This document shows positions 62,101 through 64,000 of a stretch of 64,000 nt of DNA, piece by piece. The notes beneath the pieces are model-generated. The model worked only from the letters and a program-made list of their open reading frames with translations. It made no database searches and had not been told where the DNA came from. The DNA is from Metallyticus violacea (taxonomy: Eukaryota; Arthropoda; Insecta; Mantodea; Metallyticidae): assembly GCA_030762175.1 (NCBI GenBank), contig CM060831.1:33390501-33454500 (forward strand), in the 5' to 3' direction. A program made the position numbers and the translations under genes. Numbering within the stretch: the first letter of the stretch is position 1; each line of letters opens with the position of its first letter.

Positions 62101-64000
62101 ATTTACTTTTTATCCTATCTTTTAATTAGTTTCATTCTCATTTTTATATATCATGCAATCTATAAAAGTGTATGCATTTAAAGGATAATGGATGAATTGC
62201 ATTTTTTTATGTTTGGGTCAAAAGTTCTACAGCCTAACCTGAATCACCTATGTATGATGTAGACCTAAAGGCCATATATGATAAGATAATATATATGTAT
62301 TGTAGTACATCCAGTGAAAAAAAAGCATAGAACCACTTCACTTGCAACTTAGAAGACAAAAGTTTGCAGCTTGCAATTCTGCAATTATAAGGTTCAATAT
62401 CTCAAATAGCTAAAGTTAAAAGTTATAGAATGCTTCTGCAAATGCCTCTAGAAATGTCTTATTCTGAGAGAACTTTTAGTGCAAATAAATGCTTTCTCTC
62501 TTTTGATTAAAGATACTATTCAAAAATGTATTGTGTTAGTATATTCAGCTATGCTTTTAATGTACATTCATATAAGTTATTTGTTTTAGGACATATTGAG
62601 TTCACCAGGGGGCCAGAGCAAAAGTCGCCTAATGTTTCCAAATCTAAGTATGCTTGACATCAGCAACAATCAGTTGCGTGATATACCACACAACATTCAT
62701 GAACTAAATAATCTCTCTGTCCTAAACATCAGTGGAAATACTGGTAGGTTGGTTTTAGATACATTTACATTGTAATAAAATAAGATGCATTTTCCAAGGT
62801 ACCACATATTATTTTTAGCAAAGCTATAAAGTAATTTGTTATAATAAGGTGCATCATGTATATAGAATAAGATAATATACATTAACTAGACAAACTAAAC
62901 TGATATAAATGTTTTCTGCTTAAACTAGTGCAACTGACTGGGGTGGCTCAGGCAGTAATGCTTGGTACTCCCATTTGGGAGGCCCTGGGCTCAAATCCCT
63001 TGAGGTCAGTCATGCTGATTGTTTTTGTTTTGTTTTGTTTTTTTTTGGGGTGGGGGTTGTTTTTTCCTGTGCTGGGATGGATCTTCACTTTTTGCAAATT
63101 TTTTGCTTTCCTATTTCATATCAATTCATTCCATTGGTTCTGCTTAAGGGTCAAAAGTGCCAAGGCAAGGTGAGCTGGTGCAGTGTGTGCTTTGTTAATG
63201 TCTCTTGCCTGATGTCTGATATGGAAGCAGACCTTCTGAGAAACTGGAACCCCTTGTGCAGGGGCTCCATTTATGTCAGGGTTTCTATCTGGAAACATGT
63301 TAGGGATCTATCTATATGTGTACAGTCACTGCCTAGTGTTTTCCTTACCTTATCTCTTCTTACCAAATGTGCCCCCATTTTGGAAATAGCAAAACTGTGA
63401 ACAAGGCCTAAGTACTATAGTTCCTTCTTCATCCCATACAATCCAATAATCCAGCACAGATACTTTAAAGAAAACTATTCTTTTAGATGTTTACATTTTT
63501 GAGCTTGCATTCATAACAAATGCAAAATATTCATTAATGAATTGTTTGAATTATCTGAAACAACTGAAGAATAAAATTTATACAGCAATATTTTAATTTT
63601 ATACTTTCTTTTGGTCCAGATAGCTCAGTTTATTTCCAGTATGTGTACATATCATTTAATCATGACAGAAAAATGCAACAAAACATATTGACATTTACTG
63701 TAAATATGTTCATGTTTCATATTATTTACTTTTGCAGATATCTGTGAACTCCCACCACAAATGGGACTCTTGTCACGCCTATGGAATTTGAACACCAGAG
63801 GTTGCAGCTTACAAGAACCTCTAAAGTCAATGATAGACTCCAAAAAATATAAGACTATGGATGTGATAGGGTACCTGAAATCTGTGCTAGAAGATGCTCG
63901 ACCATATGCTCGAATGAAATTGATGATTGTTGGTGTGCAAGGTATTGGGAAAACATCCCTTTTGGAACAGCTTCGACAGGAAGGTGTTGGATCATATAAG
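21205..64000 (+). CDS. Lrrk: Lrrk, leucine-rich repeat kinase (ROCO family), 5' 17 exons, runs off the window
   Basis: Joined exons: 21205-21352, 23704-23863, 30031-30175, 35600-35736, 36095-36248, 39855-40160, 43382-43573, 45594-45773, 46031-46176, 46338-46497, 47831-48007, 48266-48465, 51163-51363, 53071-53261, 59065-59237, 62590-62743, 63738-64000. All phases close: 3087 nt, 1029 codons, no stop. Order seen: N-terminus (1-~95), about seven ankyrin-like repeats (~95-414), linker (415-480), leucine-rich repeats (~485-960), start of the ROC GTPase domain with P-loop GVQGIGKT (1007-1014). Family knowledge: ROCO proteins continue ROC-COR-kinase; ANK plus LRR without an armadillo region is the LRRK1/Drosophila Lrrk layout. 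These are cytosolic or membrane-associated GTPase-kinases linked to Rab phosphorylation and endolysosomal traffic. The kinase itself is not in view, so kinase identity rests on the ANK-LRR-ROC order. An Ankyrin/LRR-ROCO protein without a kinase is the alternative, thought unlikely. Confidence 0.95.
21353..21358 (+). promoter_or_regulatory. GC splice donor of Lrrk intron 1
   Basis: AAG|GCAAGT is the classic strong context for GC-AG introns (perfect pairing with U1 apart from the C). It is the only donor nearby that gives phase 1, which the exon 2 frame demands. Confidence 0.65.
22847..23119 (+). mobile_element. SINE-B full copy in Lrrk intron 1
   Basis: CCGCCACGGGTGGCCGAGG, B box GGTTCGAATCCCG and an A18 tail. 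CpGs are well preserved, unlike the copy in intron 15. Confidence 0.85.
23600..23683 (+). repeat. Compound triplet microsatellite next to Lrrk exon 2
   Basis: (GAT)n, then (GTT)n, then (ATT)n, ending about 20 bp before the exon 2 acceptor. Confidence 0.95.
23704..23863 (+). CDS. Lrrk: Lrrk exon 2 (residues 50-102, split 103)
   Basis: Acceptor TATGTGCAG at 23695-23703 and donor GTGAGT at 23864. The peptide contains LARQKCHASLRDTCAAAD and ends with SGSNTLLF, the first half of the first ankyrin-like repeat. It enters in phase 1 and leaves in phase 2. A compound triplet microsatellite ends about 20 bases before the acceptor. Confidence 0.9.
24980..25870 (-). mobile_element. Mariner transposase remnant in Lrrk intron 2
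   Basis: Minus strand, from right to left: HRENLQRVEDLIRVDRRVTI (helix-turn-helix side), KMMLTVFWDHKGM (first Asp), LLLHDNAYTHT (second Asp) and PFSPELTPSDLHLF (third Asp). The order is right and the catalytic motifs are recognisable, but frames change several times. It lies antisense to Lrrk. Confidence 0.8.
26391..26550 (+). repeat. Palindrome with 70-bp arms (solo PLE end?)
   Basis: Arms 26391-26460 and 26481-26550 are reverse complements with a single mismatch; the 20-base loop holds GAAACCGGTTCC. The arm contains AAGTAAGTGATGCTT and AGAGTGTGCAGTT, related to the PLE end motif AAGTGAAGC...AGAGTGTTTAGT at 50.68 and 56.4 kb. Confidence 0.85.
27206..27242 (-). ncRNA. Hammerhead-ribozyme-like motif in inverted PLE arm
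   Basis: The minus-strand copy of the 28276-28312 motif: CTGAAGA, stem II GGGAG/CTCCC, GAAAC, ACATATGT. It has the same extra U. Confidence 0.45.
28276..28312 (+). ncRNA. Hammerhead-ribozyme-like motif in PLE end
   Basis: CTGAAGA (core, with the variable position A), then GGGAG paired with CTCCC, then GAAAC and the self-complementary ACATATGT before C17. This fits the minimal type with a very short stem III reported for PLE ends. One extra U between core and stem II departs from the consensus, so activity is unsure. Confidence 0.45.
28652..28715 (+). repeat. (ATT)n(GTT)n microsatellite
   Basis: A triplet run passing from ATT to GTT, similar in make-up to the one at 23600-23683. Confidence 0.95.
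30031..30175 (+). CDS. Lrrk: Lrrk exon 3, ankyrin repeats 1-2 (residues 103-151)
   Basis: Acceptor TTTGTTTCAG at 30030, donor GTAAGT at 30176. It encodes GCEMGRKEIVKLLLDY, the second half of repeat 1, then YSPLYIACYNGRKDIV, a typical ankyrin repeat (TPLHxAxxxGxxxIVxxLL pattern). It enters in phase 2 and leaves in phase 0. Confidence 0.93.
32570..33640 (+). mobile_element. LINE ORF2 remnants in Lrrk intron 3
   Basis: The + strand at 32600-32740 reads WFRTGVIYLTGIRNGYIKGK and CPMCEEPNSI (zinc-knuckle), and 33420-33600 reads ERIYSTIVGAKIFFGFEVWG and ILDLPRLSPNNVALVD, the RT C-terminal region. The order (knuckle before RT end) shows these are parts of two copies or a rearranged one. Confidence 0.65.
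33740..34720 (-). mobile_element. Penelope-like element remnant in Lrrk intron 3
   Basis: The minus strand 33796-34014 reads ELAIWEKIFILKNKHYVMNF, a PLE tail, and 34286-34492 reads RLVNILFNKEEYTTEYKYVI (the linker between RT and endonuclease). A (TA)n repeat has expanded inside it. A GAAACGTGTTA stretch at the left end matches the 3' half of the hammerhead core. Confidence 0.7.
34087..34129 (+). repeat. (TA)n microsatellite inside a PLE remnant
   Basis: About 43 bp of TA. Confidence 0.95.
34800..35480 (+). mobile_element. LINE ORF2 C-terminal fragment in Lrrk intron 3
   Basis: The + strand at 35030-35170 reads FAWARTGVRNLR and TDNCPLCGKLDNAFHDIKL, related to the knuckle at 32600-32740 (RTGV ... 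CPxC). It contains stops. Confidence 0.6.
35600..35736 (+). CDS. Lrrk: Lrrk exon 4, ankyrin repeat (residues 152-196, split 197)
   Basis: Acceptor CTCTTACAG at 35599, donor GTGAGT at 35737. It encodes RWLPIHACCINGHVSVMELL, a clear ankyrin repeat. It enters in phase 0 and leaves in phase 2. Confidence 0.92.
36095..36248 (+). CDS. Lrrk: Lrrk exon 5, ankyrin repeat (residues 197-248)
   Basis: Acceptor TGTTTTAG at 36094, donor GTACAG at 36249. The preceding intron is short (358 bp). It encodes DPTGEWEYEMAFDLN followed by GQNVLYVASFLGNYKMVDLL, an ankyrin repeat with a variant first helix. It leaves in phase 0 after RVKAARVK. Confidence 0.92.
36572..36624 (+). repeat. (AT)n microsatellite
   Basis: Just upstream of the 58-bp-arm hairpin. 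Confidence 0.95.
36671..36792 (+). repeat. Hairpin with 58-bp arms
   Basis: Arms 36671-36728 and 36735-36792 are reverse complements with one mismatch and a 6-base loop (CGCTAT). It sits about 45 bp after a long (AT)n run. I see no sequence shared with the other palindromes. Confidence 0.85.
37150..37262 (-). mobile_element. Decayed tRNA-SINE head, Lrrk intron 5
   Basis: The minus strand reads GGTAAAGTAGTTAGACTGCT and CCAGGTTCTATTCCAGC, a box A/box B pair. CpGs are lost. Confidence 0.5.
38074..38112 (+). repeat. T27-G12 homopolymer pair
   Basis: A T run at 38074-38100 followed directly by a G run at 38101-38112. Confidence 0.9.
38215..38330 (-). mobile_element. Decayed tRNA-SINE head, Lrrk intron 5
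   Basis: The minus strand reads CTTGGTCTTGTGGTCAGCAT and CATGAGTTCAAATTCC, a box A/box B pair with CpG loss in the B box. Confidence 0.5.
38440..39400 (+). repeat. Three degenerate tandem units of ~335 bp, Lrrk intron 5
   Basis: Anchor TGTGTAYTTTA recurs at 38463, 38795 and 39136 (periods 332 and 341). Each unit also carries GCCATTTTT, TGTCAAWTTT and a CCCCAATTTT stretch near its end, in the same order. Divergence is high, so the array is old. Confidence 0.75.
39848..39857 (+). promoter_or_regulatory. Tandem (NAGNAG) splice acceptor of Lrrk exon 6
   Basis: The acceptor reads AAGCAG then GAT CAA. Splicing at the first AG adds one Gln (Gln-Asp-Gln), at the second none. Both keep the frame. 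Confidence 0.5.
39855..40160 (+). CDS. Lrrk: Lrrk exon 6, charged linker plus ankyrin repeat (residues 249-350)
   Basis: The longest complete exon here, 102 codons, phase 0 at both ends. The acceptor is a tandem AAGCAG; use of the first AG adds one Gln. The first ~45 residues are a low-complexity linker (DQEQGEDKSAAEEVLSPTRR) with a proline-directed Ser (LSPTRRRIS), followed by ETALHAAVRRKHSDVVNILL and AGADPNLP, the best-conserved ankyrin repeat of the protein. Donor GTGTGT at 40161 is weaker than its neighbours. Confidence 0.9.
40287..40630 (-). mobile_element. SINE-B pieces, minus strand, Lrrk intron 6
   Basis: The minus strand reads the head CCACTGGTGGCCAAGGTCAT (40605-40625), an internally deleted body and the tail GTTAAATGGGAATTAAACAC (40419-40450). 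A second tail fragment lies at 40287-40350. Confidence 0.65.
41404..41610 (-). mobile_element. SINE-B copy, minus strand, Lrrk intron 6
   Basis: The plus strand shows the complement: TAGTGTTTTAACACCCATTT, AAGGCACCACAGGCAGTGG and GGGTACCTTCCTGGCATTTG, ending near TTGAAACTCAGACTTC (decayed B box). Confidence 0.65.
41610..41860 (-). mobile_element. Penelope-like element tail in Lrrk intron 6
   Basis: The minus strand reads TNLMNFDIPEAD-like tail sequence (41750-41860) and ends with a degenerate hammerhead-like core ...CCTCACGAAACATGTAC at 41610-41690. Short and frame-broken. Confidence 0.55.
42230..42500 (-). mobile_element. LINE ORF2 3' fragment in Lrrk intron 6
   Basis: The minus strand reads AHFRLATGYDCFAEHLL, a stop, then FGFIEENSGKICKNGEHLTK CPEF. 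The RLxTGHDxLxxHLxRFG ... C..C..GE...H...CP pattern is the LINE C-terminal zinc-knuckle. Confidence 0.65.
43382..43573 (+). CDS. Lrrk: Lrrk exon 7, ankyrin-like repeats (residues 351-414)
   Basis: Acceptor ATGACAG at 43381, donor GTAAGA at 43574, phase 0 at both ends. It encodes STALVEACRNRDIGMADLLL and KALHVATQNRDDILTAKLLS, two degenerate ankyrin-like repeats that close the ankyrin block. Confidence 0.9.
43574..45593 (+). other. Lrrk intron 7, G14 run and one hairpin
   Basis: GT-AG intron of 2.0 kb. A G14 run lies at 44060-44073 and a hairpin at 44214-44345. The remainder is AT-rich with no coding pattern. Confidence 0.65.
44214..44345 (+). repeat. Hairpin with ~47-bp arms (solo PLE end?)
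   Basis: Arms 44214-44260 and 44299-44345, near-perfect inverted copies, enclose a 38-base loop with GGAACCGGTTT. AGTGAAGC and AGAGTGTTAGAC in the arm match the PLE end motif family of 26.4 and 50.7 kb. Confidence 0.75.
45594..45773 (+). CDS. Lrrk: Lrrk exon 8, ANK-LRR linker (residues 415-474)
   Basis: Acceptor TTTGCAG at 45593, donor GTAAGT at 45774, phase 0 at both ends. The peptide (AYPDPEYKLNKAAMTDEG ... MINWHNQQCDLSQVRKQWL) shows no repeat. It links the ankyrin block to the LRRs. The motif VMINWHNQ is probably a conserved structural link, which I infer from its hydrophobic/aromatic pattern only. Confidence 0.9.
46031..46176 (+). CDS. Lrrk: Lrrk exon 9, first leucine-rich repeat (residues 475-522, split 523)
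   Basis: Acceptor TTTCGTAG at 46030, donor GTATGA at 46177. It encodes ITRIDLSKNALTWLPPIIF, a canonical LRR (LxxLDLSxNxLxxLP), and leaves in phase 2 in the next repeat (LPSLRYL across the junction). Confidence 0.93.
46338..46497 (+). CDS. Lrrk: Lrrk exon 10, LRR plus basic insert (residues 523-576)
   Basis: The preceding intron is only 161 bp. It encodes RYLNVAQNKIEKLPPG, then a basic Ser-rich insert (SPMRKGRSGRASLLPDR) inside the LRR array, then LEEVYLQ, the start of the next LRR. Donor GTAATT at 46498, phase 0. Confidence 0.92.
46871..47048 (+). pseudogene. DUF4817-like transposon helix-turn-helix remnant in Lrrk intron 10
   Basis: The + strand reads MDTCSEAVR, a stop, FTRKYPDIRILGRRIVCQLV, KMFRETGSCNDKKHVPN, a stop, SILMEEKLDEI. 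The pattern (AVR.F...YP...P.R.TI..LVKKFRETGSV.DRKR...VLTEEKLDEI) is the DNA-binding domain known as DUF4817, abundant in cockroach and termite genomes. Two stops mark it as dead. Confidence 0.6.
47831..48007 (+). CDS. Lrrk: Lrrk exon 11, leucine-rich repeats (residues 577-635)
   Basis: Acceptor CCATGCAG at 47830, donor GTAAGT at 48008. It encodes three LRR segments in series: DNRLEQICEDIFKL, LVTLDVSNNKLQNLPYNMW and LKELNAAFNLLKELPIYM. Phase 0 at both ends. Confidence 0.94.
48266..48465 (+). CDS. Lrrk: Lrrk exon 12, Ser-rich acidic insert in the LRR domain (residues 636-701, split 702)
   Basis: Acceptor TTGCTGCAG at 48265, donor GTACGT at 48466 (phase 2). The peptide is dominated by Ser, Glu and Asp (SIASSSESGRSMSQE, SSSMELSVASDTEG, QSTSEENLLD) with no LRR pattern, so it is a probably disordered insert splitting the array. 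The junction to exon 13 restores Gln-His-Leu. Confidence 0.9.
48932..49063 (+). repeat. 66-bp tandem duplication in Lrrk intron 12
   Basis: Units 48932-48997 and 48998-49063 begin CAATAAAAATAGGATG and differ at only about two positions, so the duplication is recent. Confidence 0.9.
50307..51093 (+). mobile_element. Penelope-like tail in nested inverted repeats, Lrrk intron 12
   Basis: Outer arms 50307-50515 and about 50880-51093 are inverted copies. The right arm encodes KENLVNFDLPNNSNCIKKFI, the PLE tail, and ends in a hammerhead-like core. An inner pair (about 50742-50800 with 50838-50893) is also inverted and encodes LSVWENIFLNENKEN. A third PLE end with GAAACCGGTTCC lies at 50660-50700. 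Confidence 0.75.
51005..51040 (+). ncRNA. Hammerhead-ribozyme-like motif in PLE end (consensus core)
   Basis: CTGATGA is the exact consensus core. It is followed by GAAGG paired with CCTTT, then GAAACATGTC. Its inverted partner at 50361-50395 (minus) reads CTGACGA and has lost the G of GAAA. Confidence 0.45.
51163..51363 (+). CDS. Lrrk: Lrrk exon 13, leucine-rich repeats (residues 702-768, split 769)
   Basis: Acceptor TTGATGCAG at 51162, donor GTAAGT at 51364. It encodes a His/Asp/Glu-rich stretch (ILHHDDENQEN), then LSALNLAHNQFTSVPVVL and LTRLNLSYNS across the next junction. It enters and leaves in phase 2. Confidence 0.93.
51364..53070 (+). other. Lrrk intron 13, nothing recognisable
   Basis: GT-AG intron of 1.7 kb. 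It is AT-rich and CpG-poor. No repeat family, coding pattern or strong secondary structure caught my eye. Confidence 0.6.
53071..53261 (+). CDS. Lrrk: Lrrk exon 14, leucine-rich repeat (residues 769-832, split 833)
   Basis: Acceptor TTGTTATAG at 53070, donor GTATAG at 53262 (phase 1). It encodes LRSMSHITSYPSSLKQLDLS HNQIYCWPSLP and then a non-repeat loop (MEQAMTACYAPEGAPKST). The last base joins exon 15 to make Gly. Confidence 0.92.
53421..53640 (+). mobile_element. Solo inverted PLE end in Lrrk intron 14 (a)
   Basis: TATTCATTTTTTACACTAAA at 53421 and its complement at about 53560-53590 flank a minus-strand hammerhead-like core (53465-53497). The right side ends with GCCACTCCATTGTCAACAGC, as at 28376 and 54207. 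Confidence 0.65.
53465..53497 (-). ncRNA. Decayed hammerhead-like motif in solo PLE end
   Basis: The minus strand reads CTGAAAATGGGAGAG, stem partner TTCTCC, and GAAACGCATC. The core has A where G8 is needed, so it is probably inactive. Confidence 0.3.
54200..54420 (+). mobile_element. Solo inverted PLE end in Lrrk intron 14 (b)
   Basis: The same family as 53421-53640: arms around 54267-54320 and 54360-54420 are inverted copies. Each carries the 3' core half (GAAACGCRTC), facing outward on opposite strands, and one full hammerhead-like core lies at 54340-54372 on +. Confidence 0.65.
54340..54372 (+). ncRNA. Hammerhead-ribozyme-like motif in solo PLE end
   Basis: CTGAAGA, GGGAG paired with CTCCT, GAAACGCATC. 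The opposite arm (about 54303-54320, minus) keeps GAAACGCGTC, where ACGCGT is a perfect short stem III. Confidence 0.4.
55760..56105 (-). mobile_element. Penelope-like element tail in Lrrk intron 14
   Basis: The minus strand 55866-56096 reads EPKLVKTIQKPVEL and KENYVHFELCNNNDLFPKFI, the PLE C-terminal tail, ending left in a hammerhead-like core at 55795-55829 with AACATGTTATAGTAAGTTG. Confidence 0.7.
55795..55829 (-). ncRNA. Hammerhead-ribozyme-like motif in PLE end
   Basis: The minus strand reads CTGATGATGAAAACAATGAC then CTTTGAAACATGTTA. Core CTGATGA and GAAAC are intact; stem II is weak, so the copy is probably decayed. Confidence 0.35.
56370..58700 (+). mobile_element. Penelope-like element with RT and GIY-YIG, flanked by inverted ends
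   Basis: The most complete PLE here. On +: NNTLIPKADGYKIKVHNPSL and YGIPKIHKPGRDIRPI (56868-56997), VSFDVKALFPSIPQNKL (57145-57190), HRYADNVLAI (57410-57440, RT palm) and FHPFLDLKI-like region, then FIYHP, a frameshifted GIY motif (about 57995) with CEDCKKIYEKY, and STVAAHFWNENHEIGKSIKL (58110-58170). An AYADD-type catalytic Asp pair reads Asp-Asn here, and several stops occur, so it is dead. The right end (58575-58690) and an inverted copy at the left (56370-56470) share ATCTGCAAAAC and TAAGTGAAGCTACAA. Confidence 0.8.
59065..59237 (+). CDS. Lrrk: Lrrk exon 15, leucine-rich repeat with acidic tail (residues 833-890)
   Basis: Acceptor TTGTTATAG at 59064, donor GTAATT at 59238, phase 0 at the end. 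It encodes GRRSLRSAILNVLCSHRRHL and LRTLILADNNLARIQL, then an acidic loop (SVSEEEESEW). Its intron 14 is one of the two largest (5.8 kb). Confidence 0.92.
59515..59571 (+). CDS. Lrrk: Possible alternative terminal exon of Lrrk (18 codons and stop)
   Basis: A good acceptor (pyrimidine-rich stretch, then TTTATTGCAG, ending at 59514) lies 277 bp after exon 15 and accepts its phase 0. The frame reads AASTAKGVLREKSKREKL and stops at TAG (59569-59571). No GT donor of phase 0 precedes the stop, and AATAAA occurs at 59913-59918. If used, it would give an ANK-LRR protein of 908 residues without ROC, COR or kinase. It could be only a decoy acceptor. Confidence 0.25.
   Translation, partial: AASTAKGVLREKSKREKL
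60145..60225 (-). mobile_element. SINE-A head fragment with CpG loss
   Basis: The minus strand reads TCTAGTGGTAATCACACTTG, CCTCATAGACCCAAGGTTGA and AGATTCAAGGCCAG. It matches the SINE-A head with CpG positions turned into TG or CA (GATCGCGGGTTCGA became GGTTGAAGATTCAA). Confidence 0.65.
60831..61090 (+). mobile_element. SINE-B copy in Lrrk intron 15, CpG-depleted
   Basis: The head reads CCACCGAGGTTATTAAGGCA, B box region GGGGCATGGGTCTGCC, then the SINE-B body (TTTTTCCAGGTTTTCCTCAG, GCTGGGGAGGTACC). Most CpGs are lost by TG/CA changes. Confidence 0.8.
61742..61920 (+). mobile_element. Palindromic PLE-like end in Lrrk intron 15
   Basis: Left GGTTTGGTGACACTTGCACT at 61740-61760 is the complement of the right end (AAGTAAGTGAAATATAAATGTCACC). 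Between them lie CTGAAGATGGGAG (61821) and TCCCAAAGCATGTC, a decayed hammerhead-like core. Confidence 0.6.
62590..62743 (+). CDS. Lrrk: Lrrk exon 16, leucine-rich repeats (residues 891-941, split 942)
   Basis: Acceptor TTGTTTTAG at 62589, donor GTAGGT at 62744 (phase 1). After a short GGQSKSR loop it encodes FPNLSMLDISNNQLRDIPHN and LNNLSVLNISGNT, textbook LRRs. Confidence 0.94.
62932..63180 (+). mobile_element. tRNA-derived SINE in Lrrk intron 16
   Basis: GGGTGGCTCAGGCAGTAATG (box A region) and GGGCTCAAATCCC (box B) followed by a T/G-rich run at 63018-63066. A distinct family from SINE-A and SINE-B; the right limit is uncertain. Confidence 0.6.
63738..64000 (+). CDS. Lrrk: Lrrk exon 17 (5' part), last LRR and start of ROC GTPase domain (residues 942-1029)
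   Basis: Acceptor ACTTTTGCAG at 63737. It encodes ICELPPQMGLLSRLWNLNTR, the last LRR, then a helix (MDVIGYLKSVLEDARPYARM) and KLMIVGVQGIGKTSLLEQL. The P-loop GxxxxGKT (residues 1007-1014, bases 63932-63955) has the Lys and Thr needed for nucleotide binding. The exon is open at the window edge. Confidence 0.95.

Larger units (their letters stand above)
59238..62589 (+). other. Lrrk intron 15, SINEs, PLE palindrome and a possible alternative last exon
   Basis: GT-AG intron of 3.4 kb. Contents: candidate terminal exon 59515-59571, SINE-A fragment on - at 60145-60225, SINE-B copy at 60831-61090, and a PLE-like palindrome at 61742-61920. A second hammerhead-like fragment may sit at 61430-61480 (CTGAGGATGCAG, with its stem partner CTGCA and an AAAC run), but its G12 appears lost. 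Confidence 0.65.

Noticed and set aside
1..64000. CRISPR array, operon, ribosome binding sites or rRNA
   Set aside because: None seen; splicing, SINEs and intron structure show a eukaryotic nuclear sequence.

Overview
This is a 64-kb piece of an AT-rich arthropod genome, most likely an insect. The evidence is GT-AG introns of 0.16 to 6 kb, tRNA-derived SINEs, mariner and Tc1 remnants, Penelope-like elements (PLEs) and degenerate LINEs. A DUF4817-like transposon remnant and a strong loss of CpG inside the gene suggest a hemimetabolous insect of the cockroach/termite kind, but that placement is inference.

One protein-coding gene is recognisable: Lrrk, a leucine-rich repeat kinase of the ROCO family (LRRK1 type). 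It lies on the + strand from about 21.2 kb and runs off the right edge. I joined 17 coding exons; every phase closes and they give 1029 codons. The order is a short N-terminus with no armadillo region, about seven ankyrin-like repeats (residues ~95-414), a linker, leucine-rich repeats (~485-960) interrupted by a basic insert and a Ser-rich acidic insert, and the start of the ROC GTPase domain with an intact P-loop at 63932-63955. The rest of ROC, the COR domain and the kinase lie outside the window. The first exon is hidden in a frame different from the longest local open reading frame and is followed by a GC-AG intron.

Left flank (1-21 kb): no gene found. It holds three mariner copies with visible ends (two of them sharing one TA), an end-less mariner remnant, a Tc1 scrap, LINE fragments, several copies of two tRNA-derived SINE families and simple repeats. 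CpG is common here.

Gene body (about 24-64 kb): the introns hold PLE remnants (RT and GIY-YIG pieces), mostly in inverted-repeat arrangement with hammerhead-ribozyme-like cores in the arms, plus two long perfect-looking hairpins that resemble solo PLE ends, LINE scraps, SINEs and tandem repeats. CpG is almost absent over long stretches (none in 31021-32040), and SINE copies here have lost the CpGs kept by copies upstream. This looks like a footprint of germline gene-body methylation starting after the first exons.
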